Of a stretch of DNA of 64,000 nucleotides, positions 1-8,557 are shown piece after piece (the first letter of the stretch is position 1; each line of letters starts with the position of its first letter). Location of the stretch: the IMG/VR virus record IMGVR_UViG_3300048588_000891, positions 1-64,000 of that record. The stretch is one strand, 5' to 3'. A model generated the notes under the pieces. That model was not told the origin of the DNA. It ran no database searches and saw only the letters and a program-made list of their open reading frames with translations. The position numbers and the translations under genes were made by a program. Origin of the DNA: a virus.

Positions 1-207
1 GCCGACATTTTAAAGGCCATTGATGCCTTGCCAATGGCCAAATCGGTGACGGGCCATAAGCCCAAGATTCTGATTGTGCCCGGCTTTGGCAGTGAGATCA
101 CGCAGGACATGGTGAATCCTGCACCGACACCAAACCCGACGCCTTCGCCCAATCCTACGCCTGCGCCGGAACCCGAAAACAATCGAAACAGACCCCGGGG
201 GACCTGA
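1..207 (+). CDS. Contractile tail sheath protein, N-terminal part (5' end outside window)
   Basis: The open frame enters from the left edge and ends at TGA 205-207. Its start (ADILKAIDALPMAKSVTG then KPKILIVPGF) resembles the middle of P2 FI-type sheath proteins, where a helix is followed by a strand ending in a PG turn. The sheath contracts to drive the tail tube through the cell envelope. After residue 38 the protein becomes a proline-rich linker of PTPNP/PSPNP/PAPEP units that is not typical of sheath proteins. The next gene continues the sheath homology in the same frame after TGA-GCC, so this is either one half of a two-piece sheath or part of a readthrough product. Confidence 0.7.
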   Translation, partial: ADILKAIDALPMAKSVTGHKPKILIVPGFGSEITQDMVNPAPTPNPTPSPNPTPAPEPENNRNRPRGT

Positions 208-210
208 GCC

Positions 211-969
211 ATGGCTGATACCGCAAATCCAATTGTGACAAAACTCGTATCCGTAGCGCGGCGCCTAAAGGCCATTGCAGTTGTCGATGGCCCGGAGGAT
301 GAAAAGGAGCTGAAAAAATTCAGAAGCCTTAATGGCAACGCCCGCCTTTATATCGTCTCGCCGAAGGTCAAGGTCGCGGCTGACGACAAAACAATTTCCG
401 CTCCTGCGAGTTCGTATGTGGCTGGCGTATTTTCAAGAATCAACTTCTGGCAGTCGCCATCGAACCAGCCGCTGTATGGAATTCTTGGAACGAGCGTGGG
501 GATCTCCTTTGAGATGGATGATCCCGAGTCCACGGCCCAGCAGTATAACGCCATGCAAATTGCGACTCTTATCCGCGAGGATGGGGGCTTCAGGGTATGG
601 GGAGCAAAGGGTACAGGAAGTCCATCGGACTCCAAAACGAGTCAGATTCAAAAGGTCCGCATCGCCGATGCCATCGAAGAGGCCATCGCCGCCTCAACCC
701 GCTGGGCGGTGGCCGCAGGCATTAATCGCGACTTCATAGGAGCGGTTGAAAGAAAGGTGAACAACTTTTTTTCAGATCTGATTCGTGAGGGTGCCATTGT
801 CGGCGGCGAATGCAAGGGCGATACGGAACGCAACACGGCCGATGCTCTGGCCCGTGGCGATGTCTACTGGAAGTACAGCTTCACGCCAACCGCCGTGGCC
901 GAGACGCTTCACTTTGAAGGATTTAACACCAATAAATACTACGAAAATTTTGGAGAAGGAGCCCAATGA
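211..969 (+). CDS. Contractile tail sheath protein, C-terminal part (P2 FI-like)
   Basis: The 252-residue product matches the C-terminal two thirds of P2-type sheath proteins. It has a VVDGP strand near residue 26, an APASSYVAGVFSR segment, a WQSPSNQPLYGILGTS block, a RVWGAKG block and a DVYWKYSFTPTAVAE C-terminal sheath fold. ATG 211 is in the same frame as the upstream fragment, separated only by TGA and GCC. A GGGGGA stretch about 9 nt upstream could serve as a ribosome site. The stop overlaps the next start as ATGA. A complete P2-like sheath is about 390 residues, so neither piece is full length on its own. Confidence 0.85.
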   Translation: MADTANPIVTKLVSVARRLKAIAVVDGPEDEKELKKFRSLNGNARLYIVSPKVKVAADDKTISAPASSYVAGVFSRINFWQSPSNQPLYGILGTSVGISFEMDDPESTAQQYNAMQIATLIREDGGFRVWGAKGTGSPSDSKTSQIQKVRIADAIEEAIAASTRWAVAAGINRDFIGAVERKVNNFFSDLIREGAIVGGECKGDTERNTADALARGDVYWKYSFTPTAVAETLHFEGFNTNKYYENFGEGAQ

Positions 970-2171
970 ATTCATTTCGTCTGATTTTATTCGCAGCCAT
1001 TTTATGTTTAGGCTTTGCCGCCTTCGCCCAGCAAACAGCGCCGCTTTTTTCCGATAATGAAAGTCCCACGTTTGAAAGCACCTATCTTATCGACAACATC
1101 GGCACCAACAGCAAGGGCGGGGACCTCACGCTCAGGATCCACAAAACAGCCCCATTCGGTGAGTGCAAGGACAGGGTGAACTGCCCTCCGTCGGTGATTG
1201 TGTCCGGGGCCACAGGAAATGTGAACATGCCTGTCGATGTGAATGTCCGCTCACTTCATGTCGGCAAAATTCCCGTGATTGATGCCACTGGAAAATGGGT
1301 GGGGCCTTCCACGGGACTTATCGGTCCCAAGGGTGACAAAGGCGATCCCGGCATCCCGGGCCCAAAAGGGGATAAGGGTGATGCGGGGCCCGAGGGGCCG
1401 CGTGGTGAGCGCGGCTTTGATGGTGCCATGGGACCGGCCGGCCCCAAAGGTGACAAGGGTGATCCCGGAACTCCAGGCGAAAAAGGTGAAGCAGGATCTC
1501 CCGGGCCGCGAGGTGAGCGTGGCGAGCGTGGTCCGGAAGGTGCCACGGGACCGGCAGGTGCCAAGGGCGACAAGGGTGATCCTGGAAGGCCGGGTGAAGG
1601 CTGCTGGTATAACGATCAACTGCAAAGGATCAACTGCGGGGAGACCTGGATTGAGATCGCAAATCTCAAAGGTCCGAAAGGTGATTCCGGATCTGCAGGA
1701 CCCAAGGGTGACAGAGGCGACAGGGGGGACAAGGGCGACAAGGGTGATCGGGGAATTCCAGGTGAAGGCTGCTGGTATGACGACCAGGCGCAAAGGATCA
1801 ATTGTGCGGGAGGCACCTGGATTCCGATCACACTTTTAAAAGGACCGCAGGGTGAAAGAGGACCCATGGGGCTTACAGGACCAAAAGGCAATACAGGTCC
1901 CATGGGTCCTCAGGGGCCAAAAGGAACCGTTGGCAGCTGCAGAAGCGTTTCAGCTGAGGTTTCCATTTTTCAGATGACAGAGGTTTCCGCTTCCTGCGAC
2001 AGCGGCGAAATTCTCATAGGTGGCGGCTGCCATATTACCGGCGGAATCGGTGTGCAGCTTCAGACGTCGGCTCCCATTATTGAAGAGCTTACCTACGCTT
2101 GTGAATGGATCTGGAAATCGGGAGTCAGTCCTCTGGTCAAGGGTACTGCCGTTGCCACCTGCTGCAAATGA
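966..2171 (+). CDS. Exported collagen-like protein inserted among tail genes
   Basis: The 401-residue product begins with a clear signal peptide (LILFAAILCLGFAAFAQQ). It then has a roughly 95-residue N-domain and three Gly-X-Y tracts at about residues 120-210, 236-267 and 293-322, rich in GPKGDKGD units. The tracts are separated by two near-identical inserts of about 25 residues starting GEGCWY. A cysteine-containing C-domain follows. Collagen-like repeats are common in phage fibres, but a Sec signal is not expected for a virion protein. It may be a cargo gene acting on the host surface. ATG overlaps the sheath stop by 4 nt, so it is translationally coupled. Confidence 0.8.
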   Translation: MNSFRLILFAAILCLGFAAFAQQTAPLFSDNESPTFESTYLIDNIGTNSKGGDLTLRIHKTAPFGECKDRVNCPPSVIVSGATGNVNMPVDVNVRSLHVGKIPVIDATGKWVGPSTGLIGPKGDKGDPGIPGPKGDKGDAGPEGPRGERGFDGAMGPAGPKGDKGDPGTPGEKGEAGSPGPRGERGERGPEGATGPAGAKGDKGDPGRPGEGCWYNDQLQRINCGETWIEIANLKGPKGDSGSAGPKGDRGDRGDKGDKGDRGIPGEGCWYDDQAQRINCAGGTWIPITLLKGPQGERGPMGLTGPKGNTGPMGPQGPKGTVGSCRSVSAEVSIFQMTEVSASCDSGEILIGGGCHITGGIGVQLQTSAPIIEELTYACEWIWKSGVSPLVKGTAVATCCK

Positions 2172-2181
2172 GGAGCCGTGA

Positions 2182-2703
2182 ATGTCCGTTAAATTTCCTT
2201 TGTACCTTAAAAATTTCAATCTGATCCTCGGCCCAACCGATTATGCCGGTGTCGCCGAGGAGGTTACTTTTCCAAAAATTTCCTACAAAACCGAGGAGGT
2301 TTTGAACGCCGGCATGGCGATGGCAATCAAGATGCCGACCGTTCTTGAAGCGATGGACGTGACCTTCAAGATGAGCGAGCAGACCTTTGAAGGCTTTGTC
2401 CTGGCCGGCGCTCCGACCGCAGGGCTGGTTGATGCCGTGGTTTATGGACACATGCAAAATGCACTCGGTGCAACCTCCGAGCTGATCTACGCGATGCGCG
2501 GGACCATCCTCAAGATTGATCCGGGATCGGCAAAAAATGGAGATCTGAAGGCGGGCGTGCAGACCTTGGAGATGAATCTCATGTCGCTCGTTGTCACGCG
2601 CGATAGCATTCCGATCTTCGCCGTCGATGCACAGAACGGTGTCGTCAAACACGGCCCCCTTGATCACTTTGAGGCCGCAAGAAAGAACCTGAAGCTAGGT
2701 TAA
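2182..2703 (+). CDS. Major tail tube protein (P2 FII-like)
   Basis: The 173-residue product matches P2 FII-type tube proteins in length and layout: an N-terminal LKNFNLILGPTDYAGVAEEVTFPK segment (seen in parts), a central AMRGTILKID strand, a DLKAG loop and a C-terminal IFAVDAQNGVVKHGPLD strand ending in an RKNL helix. It forms the rigid inner tube under the sheath. GAGGAGCC lies 10 nt upstream of ATG 2182. In P2 the tube gene directly follows the sheath gene; here a collagen-like gene is wedged between them. Confidence 0.88.
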   Translation: MSVKFPLYLKNFNLILGPTDYAGVAEEVTFPKISYKTEEVLNAGMAMAIKMPTVLEAMDVTFKMSEQTFEGFVLAGAPTAGLVDAVVYGHMQNALGATSELIYAMRGTILKIDPGSAKNGDLKAGVQTLEMNLMSLVVTRDSIPIFAVDAQNGVVKHGPLDHFEAARKNLKLG

Positions 2704-2723
2704 AGTCACGGGTATGATTTTAA
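2700..2723. repeat. Inverted repeat, family TTAAAGTC/GATTTTAA (copy 1)
   Basis: TTAAAGTC at 2700-2707 pairs with GATTTTAA at 2716-2723 across an 8-nt loop, with one G-T pair. It includes the stop codon of the tube gene. Related elements occur at 8512-8541, 35966-35989 and 41582-41617. All four sit at the end of rightward phage genes. It may act as a terminator, RNA-processing site or operator. Confidence 0.5.
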
Positions 2724-2738
2724 GATGGGAGATTCCAA

Positions 2739-3134
2739 ATGATTCATAAGCTCATTCATCCTTTTAAGCATAAGGGAGAGACAATTGCCGCCATCAGCCT
2801 TCCCGATGCCGCAAGGCTCAGGCATCAGGTGGCGTCGCTTCGCGTGGCAAAGGAAGCCGCGGAGAAAAGTGCAGGCCTTAAGGTGGACCTTTCCCTCTCT
2901 GATGATGCTCTTTTAAACCCGGATCTTGTCCGCATGCTGGAGATCAACCTTGAAAGTGATCGGGCCATGATCGAAGCCTTCTCTGAGGATCTTCCGGCTG
3001 ATGCGCTTGATGAACTTTCGATCGAGGACATGGAAGTGATCAATGCCCATATCAGGCGGCTCATGCAGCGTGAAGCCAAAGCGGGCGAGGCTGAACCCGC
3101 AAAAAAGCCGACCCGGCCCGCTCGCTCCGCATGA
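2739..3134 (+). CDS. Tail assembly chaperone, gpE-like
   Basis: The 131-residue product occupies the P2 gpE position between tube and tape measure. It contains a KHKGETIAAISLPDA strand segment and a helical core with an LSIEDMEVINAHIRRLM motif, as in tail assembly chaperone E/41/14 family proteins. It binds the tape measure protein during tail assembly. The C-terminus is Lys/Ala/Pro-rich and contains the A-AAA-AAG slippery site at 3101-3107. Most ribosomes should stop at 3134; a minority should shift into the next frame. Confidence 0.75.
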   Translation: MIHKLIHPFKHKGETIAAISLPDAARLRHQVASLRVAKEAAEKSAGLKVDLSLSDDALLNPDLVRMLEINLESDRAMIEAFSEDLPADALDELSIEDMEVINAHIRRLMQREAKAGEAEPAKKPTRPARSA

Positions 3135-3145
3135 TCATGCGGGCC
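3101..3145 (+). promoter_or_regulatory. Programmed -1 ribosomal frameshift signal (E to E')
   Basis: The heptamer A-AAA-AAG occupies 3101-3107 in the correct phase of the gpE-like frame. Seven nucleotides later GGCCCGC (3115-3121) can pair with GCGGGCC (3139-3145). Slipping back one base enters the frame of the next ORF with no intervening stop. P2-like phages are known to make a gpE+E' fusion this way. A 16-bp perfect palindrome at 3127-3142 lies inside the stem region and may compete with it. Confidence 0.8.
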
Positions 3146-3352
3146 ATGGCTGTGATGCGGGAGCGCTATGGTTTCACGGCCTTTGAGTGCATGGAGATGA
3201 CCATGAGCGAATTTGAGGAATGGCTCGGAGCGCTGGATGATTCAAAAGATGATCTGAACCATGGAGAGGTGGCGGTAAATGTCGAGACAGGTCAGTGTGC
3301 TGATCCGCGCAGCATTAGACAGCGCGTTCAAAAGCACTTTTCAAACTGCTGA
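3131..3352 (+). CDS. Tail assembly chaperone extension, gpE'-like
   Basis: This frame encodes 73 residues from ATG 3131 (MRERYGFTAFECMEMTMSEF at the core), with the helical F-x-x-E-x-x-x-M-x-x-x-E-F pattern of E' segments. It is likely read mainly as the -1 frameshift extension of the upstream chaperone. ATG 3131 also overlaps the upstream stop region. It overlaps the tape-measure start by 74 nt, as in P2-like tails. Confidence 0.7.
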   Translation: MIMRAMAVMRERYGFTAFECMEMTMSEFEEWLGALDDSKDDLNHGEVAVNVETGQCADPRSIRQRVQKHFSNC

Positions 3353-6300
3353 TGCAAGGCTCCGCGGGGTAAACAGTGCGCTGAAGGAGATGAAGCACAC
3401 TGCATCCGAGATGCGCGGGCTTCAGCGCACGAGGGAGGACATTGCCGGCCTTACTGAAAAACTTGAGGTTCAGAAAAAGGCTCTTTCGGACATTCAGGTG
3501 AAGCTTGAGCAGCAGAAGGCCGCCTATGCCGCGCTTGATCAGAGGATTGAAGCAGCGCGCGAAAATGTGAAAAGAGCGACTGAAGCGCATATAAGGCATC
3601 GCGAGGAACTGGACCGGGAGCGCGCAACCATGGAAGCGTCCAGGCGTCCCACAGAAGAGCAGATTGCGAGGCTTGAAAGGCTCAGAAATGCCCTGAAGGA
3701 GTCAAGGGACGCCAAGGCATCAGCTGACCGAATGCTTCGTGGCGCCGAGGGGACACTTGAAGGCAAACGGCAGTTTCTATCCGTGACGCATTCCAGAATT
3801 GGAACCCTGGAGTCGGCCCGCAATGCGGCCATTTCGGGGGGCGCTTCCGAGGCGGAAATCCAGCGGATCACCCAGTCGCTGGAAAAGGAAAGGCTCAAAG
3901 CCCGGGAGCTTTCCGATGCCATGTATATCTATGAAGCTGAAGTCCGGAGAGCCGCAGCCGCTTCTCTGGAAGCTGCCGCCCGGCTTGATGAGATGAACCG
4001 CCAGCTTTCTGAGCAGAAAAAGCTCATGTCAGGCATGCCTACCCAGGAGGAAACGGCCAGACTCGAAGCCCTGGAAAAGCAGGTTCATGATTCCGGCAAG
4101 GCCATGGCCGCGGCCAAAAAGGAGGAAAAGGAGGCCACCGACGCGCATCGCGCGCATGCAAAGGCAGCCTCCCAGGCCGGGGAAAGTCTGGAGCAGCTTG
4201 AAAAGAAGGAGCGTGACCATGCGGCCGCCGTGGCAGGAAGTGAGCATCAAATTGAAAAGGCCAGGGAGGCATCCAATCGCTACTCATCATCCCTTCAAAA
4301 GCAGGGGCACAATGTCGAGGATCTGACCGAGGCTCAAAGAAGGCACAATCAGTCGGTAGAGCGTCAGCAGTATCTGGCCCGTCGCCAGGAGGAACTGAAT
4401 GGCCTCCGCGACCGCGCCCAGGATCTAAGGTCACAGGCCATGAGCCATCTTTATTTCACGCTTGGCAGCGGCTATCTCTTTACGGCTCCCCTCAGACATG
4501 CCCTCGAATTTGAAAAGGCCATGGTCAGGGTCAAGGCCATGTCAGGTGCCAATTCCGAGGAATACCGGCGTTTGAGGGACGAGGCGAGAAGGCTTGGTTC
4601 GGAGACCATATTTTCGGCAAGGGAGGTGGCTGAAGCCTATAATGAGTTGGCCACCGCGGGTTATCGCACCAATGATATGATCGCGATCATGCCCAGCATG
4701 CTGGCTCTTTCGGAAAGCTCGATGACATCCCTCGCCCGCACGGCCGAGATCACAAGCGAAGTGCTGCAGGGCTTTCGGATCGATGTCTCGGAGATGGCCA
4801 GAGTCGGTGATGCTCTGACGGCCGCCTACTCATCATCGGCATCCAGCCTTGAATCACTCGGGGAAATGCTGAAATACGCGGCGGCTCCGGCCGTTGATGT
4901 CGGCTCGTCCCTTGAGCAGACCCTCGCCGCATCATCCATTCTTCACAACACCGGCATCAAGGGATCCATGGCGGGAACGAGCATGCGGGCCATATTCCTT
5001 CGGATGGCCAAGCCTCCCAAGGAGCTGAAGAAAGTTCTTGATGCCATGGATATCAGTACGGTGGACAAGGATAAAAATGTTCGGAACTGGATGGATGTGC
5101 TATCGGATATCAATCTAAAGCTCAAGGGCGCGGGCAGCGCAAAACGCGCCGCTGTCTCCAAGGCCATTGGCGGCGAGGATCACGCGCCGGCCGCATCGAA
5201 TCTTCTGGCTGCCGTCGATAGCGGTGCGCTCCGTTTCATGGAAAAGACCTTGAAACTCGCCGGCCCATTCAACCTTATGGCCAAAAGGCTTCTTTCCATG
5301 CCCGATGCGGAGCTGCAAAAGGTTGCGAACAGCCTTGGAGTGAAGCTCAGGAGGGCCATGAGTGGAGGCGGTATGGCCCTGGCTTTTGCGGAGTCCCTGA
5401 AAGGTCTCAAGGGATCAGATTTTGACCGGCAAATGCAAAGGATATTCACCGAGCTGAAGCTGACGCCGAAGCTGGCGGATATCAGGCCCGATGAGTTTAT
5501 CGGCACCGGCAAAAACGTGGACAACGCTTTAAAAAGCCTTCAAATCAGCCGCACCAAACCTCTTGGGGGAACGAAGACCAGCGAGGAGCTGACATCCGAG
5601 ATCAAAACGCGCATTCAGATGCTGCCCGTATCCGAGCAGCTGAAATTCATCGAAATATTCTTCTCGCGCACGCGGAGCGGGGTGAGAGAGCTTTTCACCG
5701 AGTTTCAAAAGGGCGGAAAGAATGCGGACCAGCTACTGAAAGGACTTGATGAAGTTCTCAACATGGAAAAGGCAAAGAAGGGCCTCAGCGAATCGACCAT
5801 CAATGATCTTAAAAAGCTGGAAAGCGCCTGGGATGACATCAAAATCTCGCTCGGAAACTCCCTGATCCCCATGCTGAAGGACCTTCTTGTCTCAATTCAG
5901 CCCATCGTCGATGGCCTGGGCAAATGGCTGAGGGAGAACCAGACGATGGCCAAAAACATCATGCTCGGCGTTGGATCTCTCTTCGCATTCAGCGCGGCCA
6001 TGGCCGCAGCAAAATTTGCGCTTTCAGGCTTTGTTGACCTTTGGCGTGTGGGGAAATGGGGCGCTGGACTTTTCGGACCTGGCACCCGTGGTCGTGCAGG
6101 TCTGGGCTGGCTTAAGACCGGCCTTGGAATTGGAAGAAATTTTCTTCTGGAAGGGCTCGTCAAATCAGGCTCCCTTGCCCGCTCCTCGCTCGGCATGATC
6201 ATGAACGCCGCCCGCGCGGCAGGCGCTGCGCTTCTTGCGATGGGGCCTGCCGGCTGGGCTGTGGCGGCAGCCGTTGCGGCTGTGGCGGCAGCCGGGATTT

Positions 6301-6854
6301 ATCTCTGGCGGAACTGGGATGAGATAGGACCAAAGCTGAAAAAAACCTGGGCCGGAATAAAAGCCTGGTTTCAGAATCTCTGGGGATCGATTGCCAATAC
6401 CGCGGGCGCCGCCTGGGGCTGGATTCTCGAAAGAATCAGCATGGATCCTCTCATCTGGGTGAGGGAAAAGTGGGAGCGTTTCCTTCTATTTTTCAAAGGG
6501 ATTTACGCGCGAATCAGGCCCTATATCTCAGGGATTTTCCCATGGATGGAGAATGCCGGATCCGATATCAAAGGCTTTCTGTCAGACGCCGCCACTGCCG
6601 GGAAAACCGTGCTCGGGAGCATGTTTGATTTTTCAGGATTCAAGTATGTGGCGCCACCATCAGAGGTGATTGAGAAGGCAGCTGCTGACACAAAAGTCAC
6701 TCAGCGCAATGTGATCACGGTCAACGCCACGATTCATGTGGAGGCCGCAGCGGCAGCACCGCTGCAGGTGGCCAGCAGAATCAAAGGCGAGATCCAGTCA
6801 GCCTTCCGTAACGTCCCTTCGTTTTCATTTCTTGATCCTGTTGTGGTGAGCTGA
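3279..6854 (+). CDS. Tail tape measure protein
   Basis: The 1191-residue product sets tail length and is injected at infection. Residues about 20-385 are almost continuous coiled coil. A PhageMin_Tail/TP901-type core follows at about 415-650 (FEKAMVRVKAMSG, a GSETIFSAREVAEA block, then an NTGIKGSMAGTSMRAIF block). Hydrophobic segments at about 889-915 and 975-1010 are likely membrane-inserting. GGAGAGGTGG precedes ATG 3279. The gene follows the E/E' pair as in P2 and precedes U. Confidence 0.93.
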   Translation: MSRQVSVLIRAALDSAFKSTFQTADARLRGVNSALKEMKHTASEMRGLQRTREDIAGLTEKLEVQKKALSDIQVKLEQQKAAYAALDQRIEAARENVKRATEAHIRHREELDRERATMEASRRPTEEQIARLERLRNALKESRDAKASADRMLRGAEGTLEGKRQFLSVTHSRIGTLESARNAAISGGASEAEIQRITQSLEKERLKARELSDAMYIYEAEVRRAAAASLEAAARLDEMNRQLSEQKKLMSGMPTQEETARLEALEKQVHDSGKAMAAAKKEEKEATDAHRAHAKAASQAGESLEQLEKKERDHAAAVAGSEHQIEKAREASNRYSSSLQKQGHNVEDLTEAQRRHNQSVERQQYLARRQEELNGLRDRAQDLRSQAMSHLYFTLGSGYLFTAPLRHALEFEKAMVRVKAMSGANSEEYRRLRDEARRLGSETIFSAREVAEAYNELATAGYRTNDMIAIMPSMLALSESSMTSLARTAEITSEVLQGFRIDVSEMARVGDALTAAYSSSASSLESLGEMLKYAAAPAVDVGSSLEQTLAASSILHNTGIKGSMAGTSMRAIFLRMAKPPKELKKVLDAMDISTVDKDKNVRNWMDVLSDINLKLKGAGSAKRAAVSKAIGGEDHAPAASNLLAAVDSGALRFMEKTLKLAGPFNLMAKRLLSMPDAELQKVANSLGVKLRRAMSGGGMALAFAESLKGLKGSDFDRQMQRIFTELKLTPKLADIRPDEFIGTGKNVDNALKSLQISRTKPLGGTKTSEELTSEIKTRIQMLPVSEQLKFIEIFFSRTRSGVRELFTEFQKGGKNADQLLKGLDEVLNMEKAKKGLSESTINDLKKLESAWDDIKISLGNSLIPMLKDLLVSIQPIVDGLGKWLRENQTMAKNIMLGVGSLFAFSAAMAAAKFALSGFVDLWRVGKWGAGLFGPGTRGRAGLGWLKTGLGIGRNFLLEGLVKSGSLARSSLGMIMNAARAAGAALLAMGPAGWAVAAAVAAVAAAGIYLWRNWDEIGPKLKKTWAGIKAWFQNLWGSIANTAGAAWGWILERISMDPLIWVREKWERFLLFFKGIYARIRPYISGIFPWMENAGSDIKGFLSDAATAGKTVLGSMFDFSGFKYVAPPSEVIEKAAADTKVTQRNVITVNATIHVEAAAAAPLQVASRIKGEIQSAFRNVPSFSFLDPVVVS

Positions 6855-6857
6855 AAG

Positions 6858-7298
6858 ATGGCGTTTGATCCCATTCCGCTTTTCAAAAAAGAGGTCTTTG
6901 CAAGGCTCGGGGACTTCAGTTTCGAGCTTCTGACGCTTTCCCCTGAGAAGGTTGAGCGGGAAACGGGCTACAGGTGGGTGAAGCAGGAGCCCATCGGCGC
7001 GCCTGCCATTCACCAGTATATCGGGGCCTTGGGAAAAACCACGGGACCATCCGAGGATAAACTGACCATTGCCGGTATTCTGCACCCGGAATTTTCCGGA
7101 CGGATTGATCACTTGAAAAGGCTGCGGGACATGGCCGCCACGGGAAGGCCGCAGCGGCTCATCTATGCCGACACCCAGATCGGGCAGAACATGGGCCTAT
7201 GGATCATTCAGAAGATCAAGGAATCACGCTCGATCTTTTATGGCGACGGCATTCCGCGACGCATTGAATTCAGCCTGGAGCTTGAGTTTTATGGCTGA
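6858..7298 (+). CDS. Tail completion protein, gpU-like
   Basis: The 146-residue product matches P2 gpU-type proteins: an opening with F...FARLGDFSFEL, a central GGT-like region replaced by PAIHQYIGALG, and a QRLIYADTQIGQNMGLW segment followed by a C-terminal RRIEFSLEL strand. Length and position between tape measure and X fit. The gene starts 3 nt after the tape-measure stop and overlaps X by 8 nt. Confidence 0.88.
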   Translation: MAFDPIPLFKKEVFARLGDFSFELLTLSPEKVERETGYRWVKQEPIGAPAIHQYIGALGKTTGPSEDKLTIAGILHPEFSGRIDHLKRLRDMAATGRPQRLIYADTQIGQNMGLWIIQKIKESRSIFYGDGIPRRIEFSLELEFYG

Positions 7299-7518
7299 AT
7301 GGCAGCTCAGGGATGGGGATGCCGTCGACCACATCTGCTGGAAGCATTATGGGGATCTTCCCGGCGCACTCGAAGCTGTACTGAGAGCCAACTGGGAAAG
7401 GCTTCATCTTTTCGATGATCTTGGAACGGTGAAGCCCCTTCAAAGCAAGGCTTTCATAAGCCTTCCCGACTTGAAACGACCAACCAATATTTCAAACAGC
7501 ATAAGGCTATTCGAATGA
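7291..7518 (+). CDS. Tail protein X (LysM-like), gpX-like
   Basis: The 75-residue product starts MAEWQLRDGDAVDHICWKHYG, the LysM-like opening of P2 gpX, and ends with a LPDL strand. It probably binds the inner baseplate or tail hub. ATG 7291 overlaps the U stop, and the stop overlaps the D start, so the three genes are translationally coupled. A longer frame begins upstream but would overlap U heavily. Confidence 0.87.
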   Translation: MAEWQLRDGDAVDHICWKHYGDLPGALEAVLRANWERLHLFDDLGTVKPLQSKAFISLPDLKRPTNISNSIRLFE

Positions 7519-8474
7519 TTCCAAACTTTCGTATTGAAACAAGTGGCAAGGATCTGACCGAGGCGATCCGCTCGCGGCTTTTAAAACTGACGGTCAAGGA
7601 CGAGGCATCCTGGAAGTCTGATGTGATGACCCTGGAGCTGATCGACGATGGCATCGAATGGCCAAAGGCCGGCCAGGAGTTTTCCGTGGCGCTCGGTTAT
7701 GACAACGTCCTGACCAGTGTCGGGCGCTTTGCCACAAAGCATGTCGGTGTAGCCATGGATGGAAAGCGGATCCTTAAAATTGAGGCCGCGGCCATGGAGC
7801 AGAGCTCATCTCTTAAGAGTCAGCGGGAGCAGTCCTGGGACGGGACCACGCTTGGTGCCATCACGGAGAAGATCGCACGAAGGAATGGGCTCAAACCGGC
7901 GATCTTTGATGAGCTGAAATCCATTGTGATTGAACACGAGGACCAGACCGAGTCCGATCTGGCTTTCCTTTGCCGGCTTGGGAGGCGGCATGATCTTACG
8001 GTCAAAGTCAGCGGCCGCTATCTGATGCTGACTCCCACTGACAAAAGCGGAGCAGACCCGGACGGCACCATCCCTGTCATCCGGATCGAAAAGCCAATCC
8101 GGTTTGAATACTCAGGCGATCAAACGAGCCGCTACACCGGGGTCCGTGCCTTCTGGTACGACAATGACACCGGGGAGAAGCGTCATGTCATGTACGGCAA
8201 AGAGGGGGTTGTCCTTGAACTTGAGTACAACAAGATCACGGAAGCTGGCGCAAGCAAGGCGGCCGAGGCAAAGTTTCGTGAAGTGGTACGAAAAGGGAAG
8301 ACCCTCACACTTACAGTTCCCGGGAACGTGCAGCTGGCTGCCGAGCGGAGAATCGACGTTCAAGGCCTCGGGGCCGGCATCGATGGGGAATGGGTGATCA
8401 GGAGCGTTGAGCATACGATCGACGGATCAGGCTTCGTCAGTGCCGTAGAATGCTCGGTGGATGGTTATAAGTAA
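7515..8474 (+). CDS. Tail hub / late-control D-like protein
   Basis: The 319-residue product matches P2 gpD-type baseplate hub proteins in length and order. An N-terminal IPNFRIETSGKDLTEAI is followed by a LKLTVKDE strand, a SW.GTTLGAITEKIARRNGL helix, an ESDLAFLCRLGRRHDL motif and a C-terminal IDGEWVIRSVEHTI segment. It connects tube and spike. It is the last gene of the rightward tail operon and is followed within 40 nt by a strong inverted repeat. Confidence 0.9.
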   Translation: MIPNFRIETSGKDLTEAIRSRLLKLTVKDEASWKSDVMTLELIDDGIEWPKAGQEFSVALGYDNVLTSVGRFATKHVGVAMDGKRILKIEAAAMEQSSSLKSQREQSWDGTTLGAITEKIARRNGLKPAIFDELKSIVIEHEDQTESDLAFLCRLGRRHDLTVKVSGRYLMLTPTDKSGADPDGTIPVIRIEKPIRFEYSGDQTSRYTGVRAFWYDNDTGEKRHVMYGKEGVVLELEYNKITEAGASKAAEAKFREVVRKGKTLTLTVPGNVQLAAERRIDVQGLGAGIDGEWVIRSVEHTIDGSGFVSAVECSVDGYK

Positions 8475-8511
8475 ACCCAAGGCGATCCCGCGACCGAAGA
8501 GGACAGGAGGC

Positions 8512-8541
8512 ATCTTAAAGTCTCAGGTGCGACTTTAAGAT
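8512..8541. repeat. Inverted repeat, family TTAAAGTC (copy 2), terminator-like
   Basis: ATCTTAAAGTC (8512-8522) and GACTTTAAGAT (8531-8541) form perfect 11-bp arms with an 8-nt loop. It sits between the end of the tail operon and a convergent leftward gene, where a bidirectional terminator would be expected. There is no long T run, so an operator or processing function remains possible. Confidence 0.6.
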
Positions 8542-8557
8542 CGAAAAGTCGCCACCA

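Noticed and set aside
1251-1903. Long leftward ORFs opposite the collagen-like gene
   Set aside because: They mirror the Gly-Pro-rich coding strand and are low-complexity shadows without start signals.
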